DNA of 64,000 nt from Colius striatus (Eukaryota > Chordata > Aves > Coliiformes > Coliidae), in the NCBI RefSeq assembly GCF_028858725.1, contig NC_084759.1, positions 88,031,389 through 88,095,388 on the forward strand, written 5' to 3'. The translations under genes were made by a program, and so were the position numbers. How positions within the stretch are numbered: the first letter of the stretch is position 1; each line of letters begins with the position of its first letter. Shown here in pieces: positions 25,935 to 39,800 of the stretch. The notes under the pieces are model-generated. The model was given only the letters and a program-made list of their open reading frames with translations, was not told the DNA's origin and made no database searches.

Positions 25935-28547
25935 CAGCAACCTAACAAAAATATCTTTCGCTTTCTATAAGAAAGCCCATTCACATACCTGACAGACTCA
26001 TAAATCTTTGATAAGTCTTTTCCACATGCATGATGGACTCATTCAGAGCCACAAGGAATGTTACACACTGGACCTGCCACAAAGAACAGAGTCTCTAAGG
26101 GAGGGCATACACAAAATTGATTATACTTTTCCAGGCTTGCATTGCTAAGAGCAACCATGATTCTGATATTTCCAAATCCTTGAGTATCTGAATTTGCAAC
26201 CTGAAGAATCCTTTAGCTCAGCCTACAGTGTAGGCATAACTAGTAGCGTGTTTACACGTATGCCATAGCTGTTTGCTATCCACACCTAAAGCTTTCCTAT
26301 GACATCTTGGAGAAAGGCTGTTCAGGATTGCCTGTCAAGGCAGATCTTGAGGGCCTGTCAATGAGGGATCTAGAAAGTCTAATGATCAACTTCCCTCCTT
26401 TCCCAGCTTCCTCCAGATGAACAGAGCTATGTCTTTTTCAGGATGAAGGAATGGGAGGAGAAGTGAGACAGAGATGTGTGAGACAGTTGACCCCAGCTAT
26501 CAAAAAAGCTGCTGCCCTCCCTTGTTTAAAGATGAACACAAGCCAAACTTGCAAGTCTCACTTTAATGATGACTGTGTATCCAATGTAACCTGTCTTCCT
26601 ACTTATCCAGTATATACAGTGAAAGTAGAACAGACTCAAGTTCAGCTGAACCTTCTGCACAACTCTCTATGCTGTACCCTCCTCCTTAGCCCCTGCTTCT
26701 TGGGAGCAGGGATATTTTATTTTACCGTATGTGGTCTTTAACCCTGGTGACTGTTCCCTATGATTCACCTGTGCTGTCAAGCATATGCAGGTAGCTGGTC
26801 AGGAGACCATGCAGAGATTCTCAAGAGTGCACGGAAGAAAGACCAGAAAGACCCCAGGAACCCCATTTTTTCCTGCACCACTACAGTTGTTCACCATTAT
26901 CATGACATTTTTGGCACCCCTGGGTATTGTTAGGACTGTCAGCACTGGTGGCAGATTAAACATGTTGAGCAGCAATACTGACAGGTGGAAGCGAGAAACT
27001 GGGCTGCTTTCCTTCTTCAACACCAAAGCATCACAGCCTAGAAAAGAGAGAGGATAAAGAGTATGGAGACTTGACCAATGAGGATTCAGCAATGTCTGTG
27101 TTGAAGGATTGTTAAACGTCATGTAAGTTACTATAGAACAGCAATGTCTTACTCTAACAAGTTTTTTTAACGAAGTCTGCATCCCACATCTTGCTGTCCC
27201 AACTCAGCATGCCTGATATGTTTCCCACCTATTGTAGTATCTTTGGTTCCCTCATGAACACTTCCCTTATGGATACCTATCAGTAGCCAACATCCTTCCA
27301 TAAAAGAGGGGTTTATTTCCTAAATTTCCCTCTATCATACTCTTGTCTTTGTCTCATTTCTCCCACATTCTTGCTGTTTCTCCTTCCAGCTTGGGAGGTG
27401 ATGCCTGCACATTTGTCATGCATCAGGAATGTCAACCAGTCCATGAAGGCAGCCAAGAGCGTCAACTTCATGGGGCTTTTCCCCTGGAATTAGCTGACCC
27501 TTGCCCTCACCAATTTCATACTTTCATCTAGCTCTGAAAAATCCTATTTGAGCATTACAGTGGGACTACACAACAGTCTGAGATGCCTCTTCTTTTCCTT
27601 TCAGAAAATTCAAGGGTATTTTTCTTTAGTATCTCACCTGGAAAAAGACCTAGGAATCTAACCTTACAATTAAAGCCTTGCTAGGCACCACTCAAAACCT
27701 GGGATATGGACAGCCAACTTTGCTTACATCAGAAAAAAAGGCACGGTGGCAAGTGCACTAATGTTTATAGATGTCATTTTACTAAATTTACACCTATGTT
27801 TTTTTTGTGCAGCCAGTCTCACAAATTACAAACACAAACCTATTGAAAATAAGCTGAAAATTGCACTAAGGAACAAGGCTGGGGAAGAAAGGATTTTGTT
27901 GTTGTTAAGGATGGTGTGAACGAGGGGAAGCAATGAATGATCTTTCATTGCCTTTGCAGGATAAGAGCTGTGAAGTGGCCTAGACATACTCAGTGCAACA
28001 GAAGACTAGAGGGCTGCAGATGACATGCTCCCTGGCATGCAAAAGAGAAACAGAGACTATAATAAGATGCCACAGGGAAGGAAGATGTAAACACAGAGAT
28101 GGTGGGAGAATCCCTAGAGCAGAGTGGGAGGGTGTGAGGCTGGGAAATCACTGAATCCTCTGCACAGTTGCTCTGGTCACAGCTTCGCCTCTCTTCTCCC
28201 TGGGGTGGACAGCAGGAAATTGGGTTATGCTCCCACAACTTCTAGTTGCATGTGCACATGCTCAGGGAGAGACTGTGGCTAGACCAGGCAGAGAACATAT
28301 GGGACAATGAAATGTGGATAAATGGAAATTTTGCCCAGTTCAAACTGTCAGGACAGAAGACAAGGTATGAGCATGTAACACGATTAGACATACTCCTGAC
28401 AATATGTATGGTTTAAATGCTTCAGTCATAAGAATATAGCATTGTTAAAGCATGTTGTAAGGCAGGAGTCAGAACGGCTTTTATCTCTTATTTATTTCAA
28501 ACAAGCAGACCTTTTCAATAAAGTCTCTCCCTTGGTAAGAGGGGCTA

Positions 28548-28820
28548 GAAGGAGAAACTAAAGGTGCAGGACAGTTGGAGTGAAGAAAGAGAAACCAAAG
28601 AGGAAAGGGATCCCTCTAATGAACCACATGTAGTGGAGGGAGAAGGGATACAAGGTATGAGGCAGGGGGAAAAAAGGGAGATAAAGTTACGATGAACAGT
28701 ATGGGAGATGTAATTGTGTGATTGAAGGTCGGAGAAAGGGCAAGTGCAAAAAGAGGCTAACAGGACTGGAGGAGGGGGACAAAGTGCAGGAGGAATTGGG
28801 CAATGAGATCTCCTTGGAAA
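28548..28820 (+). other. Purine-biased segment
   Basis: For roughly 270 bases A and G clearly outnumber pyrimidines on the plus strand, with repeated blocks such as 'gaagaaagagaaacc', 'gtggagggagaaggg', 'aggcagggggaaaaaaggga' and 'actggaggagggggac'. It has no fixed repeat unit. The minus strand reads as a 101-codon Ser/Pro/Cys/Leu-rich frame, which is a side effect of the composition. Confidence 0.6.
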
Positions 28821-29220
28821 GATGACTGGTGCTGGGGTACTGACTTTCACAGCACTCTGGGTAGGAGAGTTTGATTTACAGCTCTATGACTTGCATTTCC
28901 ATCCAGTGGCTGAAATTGCTTTTGTAGTACCAGCCTATGTCTCGCAACTAATGATTATTTTTTCTGAACAATACAGAACCTCAGAATTTGCTTCCTCTCA
29001 TCATAAGAAATTTGGCACTGTCAGTAGTTGTTATTGTGTGCATTTATAAAGGTCTCCATCACAAACAGTACGGAAGGAAGTTGCCAGAGTCGAGGCAGCC
29101 AGGTGCAAACCTGCCCACAACATGCAATGGTCATTCCTAACAATTTTGTTGCTCATTTGAGACAGCCTCTTCTCATACTGCTGTACTGTATGTACTGAAA
29201 AGCAAGCTTCCAGCACATAC

Positions 29221-29330
29221 ATTTAATTTGCATTTGTAATGGGAAATTAAAATTTTAAGACATTTGTCAAGAATTATCAAGAGTTATGCCAGAAATTATT
29301 TGTACATTAAAAACATTTACAAAGTGCAGG
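29221..29330. promoter_or_regulatory. Possible regulatory block with POU octamer
   Basis: A perfect ATTTGCAT octamer at 29226-29233 is followed by 'gggaaattaaaattttaaga' and several AATTA or ATTAA cores within 100 bases. The clustering suggests, but does not prove, a homeodomain/POU-responsive element. Confidence 0.18.
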
Positions 29331-31050
29331 AGGCTGCCTGGAAAAGCTGATTTTTGTATTCCAAGTACTGTGGTATCATGACAGCTCTTCACTGAGAGTT
29401 GTAGCATGTGCGTTTGTGCTTTTATTATAAATCCTTGTTCAGCTGCTGAAGGAGCTAAAGCCATTCTTAGGTTCTCTAAAGGATCTTTTTAATTCTCAGC
29501 TCTCCCTGTGGGAGACGGGAGGCCAGCTATTCTTTCCACTTGATGAGTAGGTACCTAGAATTCTTGACAAGTAAAGTTTTTTGTAAGCAGACAAAAGTAA
29601 GCTAAAAGCTTACTTGTTAAAAGACACTTGTTAGGAGTTATTTCACTACATATAGAAATTGAGAATTGTTGGTTCTTACTCTAACTTGTCAGTCCATTTC
29701 TAACATATGCTAAGGGCTGTTATTCTTGAAGGAAAAAAAACTTTCACAAGCAAAAGAAGAAACTCCAACCTATGAAAATTTGAAATATTTGTTCATTTTT
29801 TGTGTTGGTGGATGAAAACTAACCCCTTTAAATTTGTAACAATTTTTTCTCATTTTTGTGTAGAGGGTGTTCTCAGGTATATTCTAGACATAGCTGGTAG
29901 ATGTGATGGGTAGCATGATCCTAATGGAGAACCTAAAACTTTATTCTCAAGATTGTACCAAAGAAATCACATCTGCAGGCCACGAAAGATCACAAGAGAT
30001 GAAAAGAACTCCTAAAGAGCCAGTAGTTTACCTTAATTGTGTTGCAGTGCTAAGCTTCGAACAAAGATTTCCAAAAGAGTCAATCTCCTCAAAGAATAAA
30101 AAAAAAAAATAGTAAAGCAGCAGAAAACAACCATTCTAAATCCTTACTACAGGCACTATTAAAATTTTTAATATGTCTGATTTTGATTTTGTAGCTAAAT
30201 TATGTTTCTCGGTGCCTAATTTTATCTCAGGACACCTAGTCACCTAAATCAACATTTACTGAAATGATTTAGTAGAACCAGTAAATAAGACGTGTCTATA
30301 GAATCCCAGTATCTTAATATTTTATTTTAAAAGACATCAGTCCTAAGAACTGGAATGTAAGAAAAATAAGTCTGAAATTGTTCACCCTAATTTATGTGCA
30401 CCGAACAAAATTTACTACCGTGTAGTAAAGCAACCCATAGCAACCAAGTAGTAAAACACCTGTAAAGCAACACTATTTTTATCATTCTTTTAATTGCATT
30501 AGATTGACAACAGTTTAGGAATCATTCACCACTTGTCATCAGTAATATAGTTTTTTACACTACCTGTAAAAAGGAAAAATATCACCAGTGTTATCTACAC
30601 CATACATTCCTTATGCCATCAGCTCTCCGTTATATAGGACAACCTGAGTCTGAGAGACACCATGGACAGGAAAACCCAATGGCAGCACTGTTGCAGACCC
30701 AAGAGTCACGGTGCCATCTCTGCAGCACATTCAAGTTTCTGCAAATGTTCATTAGTTAAACCATCTCCTCATAGAAAAGGTACAGAAATATGGCTTTGCC
30801 AGTGACAGAACCTACTCATGGTTGAATAATCTTCCCACAGGCGTTGGGGAGTGAAGGATATTAGCATTTAAGACTCTCAGAAACTTAATTTTTAAAGTCT
30901 TAATCAATGCTTTTGATATGGTATCCTCCTTCTCAACAGAGAAAAGGAAACCCTTTATTTTCTGATTTTTTTTTCTTTATTTTGCTGCTTTCCCATTTTA
31001 AACTGGCCTTTAAGGCTGAGAAACAGCTGCATGTATACAAGAGCCATTCT

Positions 31051-31200
31051 AGAGGCAATTAATTAATCCAGCGTGTGTTTGTTAACATTTTAATTATTGT
31101 TTGAATTTGACTTTGATTTTCACAATCCGTTTATTGTACATTTGTTGAGGACCGTTTAGATTATTGTTTAAGCTGGAAGGCATTCCTAACATGGCATAAA
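31051..31200. promoter_or_regulatory. Candidate enhancer-like block (homeodomain and TCF/LEF cores)
   Basis: Within about 70 bases there is TTAATTAA (31059-31066), an overlapping K50-homeodomain-type TAATCC (31064-31069), GTTAAC (31081-31086), TTAATTATTG shortly after, and a CTTTGAT TCF/LEF core (31111-31117). The block is free of simple repeats. These are textbook binding cores, but function and conservation are inferred only from their density. Confidence 0.25.
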
Positions 31201-31499
31201 ATATTAAACACGTTTATATGTAATATAAAAGCACTTCCATAACGTAATAAAACTCTCCTTTCCAAGCCAGATCCCATCTGTTAAGACAACTTTTTAGATC
31301 TTTCTAATGTACAATCACTTTCAAAACAGGATAACTAGATATTGCTAGCCCTACCCTAGCACACAGAGACAATGAACAGTTGTCTTCATGTCTTAGTGTG
31401 CAATTTGTAAAATAACTGGGGGAATTAATTTCATTTGATTTCCTGTGTGTTTGCATCCTTCATCTTCAAATCCTCCCTCTCACTGAGATAGCCTTTGGT

Positions 31500-32120
31500 G
31501 TATATATCCTCTCCTAGAGACCCCTCCCATGGGCAGCAGGCCTGGTGGTGCCTTGCGCCTGCCCTGAGGGATGGACCTCTCCAGCACAGCCACCTCCCCA
31601 CCACACGGCACTTGTATAATAAGAGGGTTGCCATGAACACTGAGAGAAATACTTTTGTAAAATTACACCAAATGCACATGCTGTGCACTCTGGGTAAGGC
31701 CTGCTTGGACACAGTTGGAGGGTCACATGGGAGTGGAGAGGGTCAGCCTGGTAAGGTCTCACTCCTGCTGCCAGTGTGAGCAGCTCCTAAAACAAGCTAT
31801 CCCTGAGTCCTACAGAGATTTTTGTCACAGACACCCCAGAAAGCAAGCTCCAGAGTGGACTAAGATATGTGCTACTCGAGGCAGCCAGAGTAGCCTAGGA
31901 GCATCTGTAGAACTGCGTGACCAGATAATGCAAACGTAGCTCATGGTCCTCAGCTTCACATGCTTAGCTCCTCAAACCACTAACATCCCATGGCTTCACC
32001 CTAAAAAACTTGCCACCCTCCTTGGCTGCTGGCTGAACAAGAAGAAGCCTGCAGCGGGCCTGGGTGTAAGCCATTAGCCAGGACAGCTGTGACAGCCTGT
32101 TCCCCTCTCCCAGGAGGATG
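31500..32120. other. GC-richer, CpG-poor patch of unknown origin
   Basis: This patch is visibly richer in G and C than its flanks but has very few CpGs, so it is not a promoter island. It could be an old, decayed repeat such as an LTR, or simply unique sequence. I recognise no terminal repeats, primer-binding site or retroviral motif. Overlapping frames of 74-94 codons on both strands have no recognised domain. Confidence 0.3.
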
Positions 32121-33771
32121 CTGAGTTGGTTGCTCCTTTCTACTCATTTATGATATCTGCAGGAACAAGATATCTTCCTGGTATCTGTGGGCTGTGGGTT
32201 TCAAACACACCTGAGAGAGCCTGGGAATAACAGAACAATTGAACATACCCGAGTTTCTTAGAAAAGTCAAATAAAATTAAGCCAAAAAAGGTGAAAATTA
32301 AATTTGTCACCTTGATTTCTTAATAAAAATACAAGATCTTCAAACTGACTTAAGTGCCCTTTCTCACAAAATAAAATGACACCTTAATGAGAATCTTCAT
32401 AACTCTCACTTTTCTTTCTTTCAGCTTTTTCTGTATTAGTGAGAGCCAAGGAAATTTTAAAACAAAATACTTCTGGGTTTGTTTGCTTGTTTGTTATCCA
32501 AGTCCTTCCAAGTACCCTACATTTTGAGCTTCTTTATTTTAAGTGAGGTACTTTTGTCATTTGCAAGCTCAACACTTTCATTACTAAAAAGGCAAAACTT
32601 GATGCAGTTCCTTTTATATTTTTGGAGTAAATTCTTCAGCATGTAAAACGCCACCCTTCTTGCTGGTTGAATTAGTAATATTTATCTTCTGCATTTGTTA
32701 TTTAGTATACCATTTTCTCCTGCATTATCACATTTCTTATTAGAAATGAACACTTTTTCATGTTATGTACTGTTTCTCACCACTGTGTTTTATCCCTGAC
32801 AAAAATACATCCGGAGCACAGCTAGTGGAATTTAGGTTTTCTTTAAGCAAACCCTTTGTTTTTCTTTCATCCTTCTGCAGAAATAGCTCTTTAAAATAAT
32901 AAGCATGATTTTGAAGAGATACAGAAACACTATATGGATAGTTCCTTCTGGTGATACACCTCTGACTGCTGCATACCATTCTGGCTTGTAATCTATGCAG
33001 AAAATCATTAAGTCCTCAGGAAAAAATTTTACTTGGAAAGATAGACAGAGCTGTCCATACTATTCTTCAAACCATTCTCAAGTCCCACAGAGCATGTGAT
33101 CAGAAGCAAACTCCTTGTGGTCTAAAGTATACATGTAAAGTGTATATGTGTCGAATCAATGTAAAACTTGACAAGTCTTGTCCATCACAACTGCAGAGTA
33201 AATACCAACTACAGAAGAATATTCATGGATCCTCTCCCTGAGTGTCCATAGATGCAATATACTTCATCTAGTGCAGGATAGCAAGTAAAAGAAAATAAAT
33301 AACCATGGTACCCCAGGAAAAATTCACACAAAATAGCTATAGAGGAAGAAACACCTACTTTCCAGTGGGTGAATATTTCTTGCAAAAGAATCATTTCGTG
33401 TTAATCCTTCAGTCCTGACCCTCAGGAGAAACTCCTGCAGATGAGTCTGGGGACTAAGGGCTCATTTATAACTCTGCACAATCGCAGAAGCCAGAGACAT
33501 AGCAAAGATATATTTTTGACATTTTATAAACTCTCTCCTCCACTGTTAACCTCCCCATGCTCTACAGGTTATAAAGTACAAGTCACTCTTTTTTTTTCCC
33601 CAGGAGGTAGCATGCCTGGTTTTACTCTGTCTCTCATACATTTTTCTCTCCCCTGCAGTATGCTCCATATTTCACAGGTACCAATCATCTTTATTTTTAG
33701 GCAATGATCTTTTTGGTACTTAACCAGCTAAACTCTGAGTAATTATCCTCAATTCATATTTATCTTATAGA

Positions 33772-33831
33772 CTCATAGAATCATGGAATGATTTGGGTTG
33801 GAAAGGACCTTTAAATCATCCATTCCAGTTC
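33772..33831 (-). mobile_element. CR1 LINE 3' fragment, reverse orientation
   Basis: 'ctcatagaatcatggaatg' followed by 'ttgggttggaaaggaccttt' and 'aatcatccattcca' is the reverse complement of the CR1 3' terminal block and its ATTCTATGA tail. Only the final 60 bases of the element are present. Confidence 0.9.
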
Positions 33832-36800
33832 ACAGATCTTTGAAATCTATTGCTTTTATTTCACTGAGAAAGTAGCTTTGTATATCTGAAAGCTTGTCTG
33901 AATTCTTTAACTATGACAGTTGGCATGATAAAAAATTATTTCCCTTTCCTACAAGCCTCATAGCTGCAGCAGATGACAGTCTATCGTCTTTATCTGGTAT
34001 TCTGTAATCAACATATCTATGCATTGTGAAGATGGTAGAAAAGCCACACTATGTAATTATTTCTTAGTTAGAATTAAGTGTGTATGATCCGTAATCACTT
34101 AACAATACACTACATACACGTGTATGATAGGGAAGGACTTAAGGTCGTATACTTTCACATTTTCTGCTATGTGAACAGCTGTGTATTTGTACTATCACAT
34201 TATATAATTTTTAAAAATTATTTAATACTTTAACAAAATTGACACTGAAAACTCATATTTTGATTAACATGGGATAGAGCTTTTAACTATAATTTCCTGT
34301 TAAATACATCACCCATTTTTACTGTACAAAATAACAGAATTTATAGGTTATTTCATTTGGCAATGCTAAAGATATGTGAAGTCAGAGAAAATTCTTTGTA
34401 TACTCAAAGGAATAGCAAGTCAAAGCTAATTAGTGTGGTGAGAGTCTGAGAGATGAATTTTCTTACTGTCTTTGAAATTTTCCAGTCTTGAGTGAGCTGA
34501 TATGCTTTATGACGAGCTGCAAGGCTGATTATACACTTTTGGTTTTTATTTATTTTAAATTATATTTCCCTGTTGATATGCAGTAGTTTTCTAAGTGAAT
34601 GGGTAGTTCTTACTTAGGCAGATACTTTTTTCTCTAGCTTACAAGAGAATTGGTTTTAAAACTTTACATTCATAGAAGCTGAGTAATGCATTCAATGTCA
34701 AGTAATTTTTCACTTTACAGTGGGTTTTAGTGGGAAGAGATACATGCCAGAACGGAGGAAAATGTGCTGGTGTACTACTATGTGAGAAACAGTTAGACAG
34801 GTAATTGTAATATTAAGCTTAAGCTTTTATAAAAGGTGAAACTTTTAGCTTTTATTTTTCTTTAATCAGTTACAGAAATAAGGGTTTTAGCAAGAACAAA
34901 ATAGCATCGGCCATATGTAGAAATTTTTAAAAAAGTGTGAGTATAATCTCGATGAATTCTCCACATGTATGAGACTAGGCTAGTCTGTCATATACTGGTT
35001 CTTGCACAAGCATCATCAGCATCTAAATTCAGTGCCCTTGAGGCAACTCCAAGACACTACATCTGAAAAATGTGTGCAGTGTGATGAGCTCCACATTCCC
35101 AGTTTACAATTTTAAAACATTTCTTCAGAGAATAAATTTATGTGTGGCTCCTAAGAACAATTTAGTCGCCAAAATTTTCAATCTACACATGAAACAATGG
35201 AAATCTTGTAATGTCTACTCCCTGTTACAATGAAATAAGCCTTTGAAGAAGGGAAAAATGCTTGAGTGAAGTTAAACCGTGAGTATCTTCATGAGCAGGA
35301 CAGATACACTTAGAAAATCAGTCATTTCTTATACAGATGACCAAAACTCAAATAATACAAATGTCCATGGACACTAAAAAAGGGCAAAAATGTGGCTGAA
35401 TCAAACAGCTGTTTGTTATTAGAATGAGTGTTCTCAGGTATAACATAGGTGATATTTGGACAGTGTATTCTATTGTTTAGGATAAGTTAAAGAAACCAGT
35501 CTCTGTAAATAATTGTTTCTGCTCAGACTCTCATTATCGCATCTCTTTTCTCACCCTATCTTTCTCTCCCATTAGCTGCCATGGCACCTCATCTGTGTCT
35601 GGTAAAACAGATAAGTAGTTGTCATCAACCTCACTACATGAATTACACATTATATCTGCCCTCTGAGTACTTCAGATGCTCTGAACAGCACATTTCTCTT
35701 CCTCTGACCCCCGCAGTTTGTAATATCCTTGCATGCTGACTAAGGGAAACGTGAGTTGCAGGGTTCCTCCAGGTTCTTCCTTGTTAGTGGGCTCTTTGTT
35801 TAGCTTGCTTATAGCTGCAAAACTTACTTCAGGGCAGACACCTCTCTTGTTGAGAACCCAAATTTCATATCAACTAAAGATGGCAGGCTGAAAGTTACAT
35901 AGACATTCACACTTTGTCAACAGCTACGGGAGAAAGGAAAGCAGGTCCATGAGGCAATGGTGGAGGGAGACAGTGATGCTCATGAATCGCCTGACTTTCC
36001 CCATGGACTGTCCAGGCACACCAGGCAGCCATATCTGACAAGATGCCCCATTTCTAGGTGGTTACAACCCAGTGAGATGTATCTAGCTAAAATGACTACT
36101 GTTTAACATGTTAAGAGCCTCATTCTCCTTTGAAGTAGAGACACACTTGGGATGGATTTAGCCCACTAAGTAGACACTAGATCTGTGCTAAACTGCAATC
36201 CACCACAGCCTTTTAGCCATATGTTTTTGATACTTGTAACATTCCTTGAATTAAGGTTCAAGGAAAACTTCAAAGTCTACTATTGCTCGGTGAAATGAAT
36301 ACTACTAATGGCATTAATCCATGGACTTCAGTTGGACACTCCACCTGAGGAGAATAAAGAATTGGTCTTTTATAATGATGTATAGTCACAACTTAAAATC
36401 CTCGAGAACTGCTGCTATTTTACTTCCTCTACTAAAAATCTTCTTCAGAGAAAAGGAAAAAAATCCCAGCACAAAACATGGATGATTTAAGAGTTTTCCC
36501 ATCATTTAAAAAAATAAAGAAGTAACTACTTTGACTCTGGGAAGTTAAAATACATTCTTTTGTGAATTCTTGTTTTGCTTTGTATTTTCTGCTAAAGATT
36601 CAAAGATCTTCTGTTAAAGACTTAAAAAAAATATATGTATACCTAAACATGTATTACTTCATGTGCATGTAAAAGTACAAACAGGAGGAAAGGCAAATTA
36701 AAGGGACATTATGATCTGAAATTTGGCTCTCATTTTAACTTAGGAAAGAACTGGTAATAAGTTTAAAAGCAAAACTACTATAGAATTCTAGTAGTTACAA

Positions 36801-39800
36801 TTTCAAAAGGAAAATAATTTGTTGATATTAGATTTGTCCATTCGGTCTCAATTTTTAAATGAGAGCAGTGCAAAAGATGGAAATAGTGACAAGTCAATTG
36901 AACTTTTAAAGTATGTTTTGCTTAATATTCAAAAAAGGCAAACCACAGAAATAAACTTTTGTTTACAGCATAAGCTTTTGGATTAATGCCATCAGTGGTA
37001 TCCATTTCCCCAAGCATAAGCTTTTATCCCTTGATGTTATTTCCACATATTTAGATCCTGAATTATATTTACCTTCATCAAATAATGGGATAAAAGTACA
37101 TGGAAAATAATTAGCATGCTGAGAAAAAGCAGATTTCCTCTGGATGATAAAGGATCTACTTATATATTGTTTCAGCTGATGTGTCTAGTAAAAACAGATA
37201 TGCTTTTATGCATACAAGCCTGTTTTCAGATCTAATAAAAGATATTACCTCTCCTTACAAGTTCTGCCTTGCTTATTGTCGTATACCATTCTGGCTACAA
37301 AGACAGTGCTATCACTCAAACATTATTACTACTACTAACCTCCCAGCTAAACTAACATTACTACAACAAAAGGCCTAGTATGAGTTACTTCATATTTCTC
37401 AAACACATATGTAATCTATCAAAAAGGCTACAGGGCTACATAAAATAGAACATGGCATAAAGTTAATCTGCATTATGTTATGAAGTGACCTGTCACAGTG
37501 AGATAATAGAATAGCAATACAATTGCAGTTATCGAAACTCAGTCTTTACAAATCAAACAAACTGATATTTGGTTACTATATTGTTTCATGAAAAGAGAAA
37601 TAATGGGTTTTTAGGTAAGTTTTTGACAATGAGGATTATTTTTGCAGGTAACTGGCAATAAAATGCGGATAGCCAAGAAAAATTTCTGCCAAAAAAAGAG
37701 ATAAGTGACAAACATATAACTAAGGGTTCCAAAATCTTACTATTCTGCATGCCGCACCCCTAAATCCCTCTTTAGACTGAAGAAAAAAATCTTCAATCCC
37801 ATGAAAGAAAAAGAAAAATGACTTTATAATATAACAATCTTCTTTCCTGTACATACATTTAGATTTAAGCGTTTCTGACAAGCTATTTTGTAAACCTCTG
37901 ATCAAACTATTGACACAAGGTCTAAAATGGATCTGCACTTCAGTTCAAATCATGTTAGTATGTTTATTTCAAATTTTCTGGTCTATTCTTAAACAATTTT
38001 CTTCTTTCCTTCTCTCTGATCATAGCTCTGTTGTTTGAGGTCTTTTTCACATTCCAAAATTGCAGTAATAACCTTTCTCCTACCAGACTTCCATGTTTTG
38101 AAACTTTTCATGGTTTCTTAATGATATTGGTTTCACATGATCTTCTTGTTTAGCTCTCTTTCTGCCTATCAGTTTCCCTTAAGCCCTTCAGACAATTTCC
38201 ATAAAAACTGAATGTGGGATAAGGGCTTCCAAAAAGATATTAATTCCTACAAATTTTAGGAAGACAGTTAGCAACAGGAGGAAGAAATGCCAAAGAACTG
38301 CCCATTGATGAAAAGGCAAACACAATTCAGTTGTTATACGTCCTCCTTGCTAATAGCTAGTTAAGCTTGTGATTACTCTAGCACATTTAACATCAATCAG
38401 ACAATTTAGCATGTGAGGGATGTAATTCAAGGTTGGAGGGAAATTGTGGTTGGAAGCATATAAAATGCCCAGACTTAGGAAAACAAGCTGCTTCAGTTCT
38501 ACTGTGGACATAGCAACTCCTGTGTGTAGAAACCCTATGTAAATGAAAATGACCATCACCTAGTATTTAACTCATAATTTTGTGAGCAGTGTCCTTCAAG
38601 TTTACACTGGTGCAATGACAAACACTCTGTGTGCAGAGATACATTCAGAAAAACTGAGGAAATAGCAGTACCTTGTGAATCTACGGAATGTCTTGTAATT
38701 TTTTACAATGTTCTCATCTAGCATACTTATGAATAACATTGAAAAATTTTAAGAACAGTTCCCTTCTTCCCTCACTCTACTCCTGAGGTTGGGAGACAGA
38801 CTTCTTAAAGGTTCATGTGGATGAAGAGGACCATATGGTTGTCAAATCAATTTGTTGAACTCTGTCCAAATCCTATGAGATGGATGCATTTCACATGGAC
38901 ACCACATGGTTTATTTGAGGACAGTTCAGCTAGGAACCAACTAGATGGAAAGAAAATACATTATTCTGAATTGCTCCCTCTCTAAAAGATGGATGAGATA
39001 CACTTTTGGGCCTGAAAATAGGAGTTTTCATAATCAGTCTCAGCAATATCCTTGAAGCATTTGGTAGATAGAGAATTTCTGTTTATGTTGTTCATTCAAC
39101 CCATATTTGAACAGCTGAATTAATAACAGGAAAATGCCATGCCATGATAAGATTGTTCCTAATTAGACAACACTGTTTCTCCAACGTAAGAGTCCTACAA
39201 TGTAAGGACCTATTGTTCCTACAAAATCTTTTTCTTATAAAATTTTTATGACTTCTACCTAAGTGTGCATTCTTTTGTACTTGTAAGTATGGAGCATAAA
39301 TTTCACTTAGCTGCTTCTGTGAGTCTTTGAGAGTGACATTACGCTCACTCCAACATCACTGCTAACATCTCATACAACCAGAAATCAAAAGTAGAAAGAT
39401 GGAAAGTTATGACTGTCAAGGAAGTCTTACACTGATGTGAAGAATGGTAATTAAAGTAGCCATCTCAGCAGAAAATACAATGAAATGTCCACACTAGACC
39501 TTTATTTGTAACGAAAAGACATACAGCATCACTCCAGAACAGATTTTACAACTTCTTTATACATTACTTCTATGAGATTTTTTTTTTTCTAATTTTGAAT
39601 TTTAATTTATATGTATAGTAAGTACCATCTGATATCTCAAGGTGACACTCCCCCACCCCACCCAGTTTAATAAACTCGGGATAGTATGTAAGGTAGGGAT
39701 TACATCTCAATTTTGGAATACCTACACAATAGCTACATTTTAAAATGCTCTGCATTTGGATTCTGGCTTTGTTCCATATAGAAAAGCATAAATATAAGGT

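Larger units (their letters stand above)
25935..33771. other. Noncoding stretch without recognised gene
   Basis: No supported exon. Notable parts are a purine-biased segment (28548-28820), an octamer-bearing block (29221-29330), a homeodomain/TCF-core-dense block (31051-31200) and a GC-richer, CpG-poor patch (about 31500-32120). A run of about 12 A at 30098-30109 ends a 69-codon frame that looks fortuitous. Confidence 0.55.

Noticed and set aside
26451..27182. Overlapping frames of 90-127 codons on both strands
   Set aside because: No motif, no codon-level regularity visible, mutual overlap; treated as chance.
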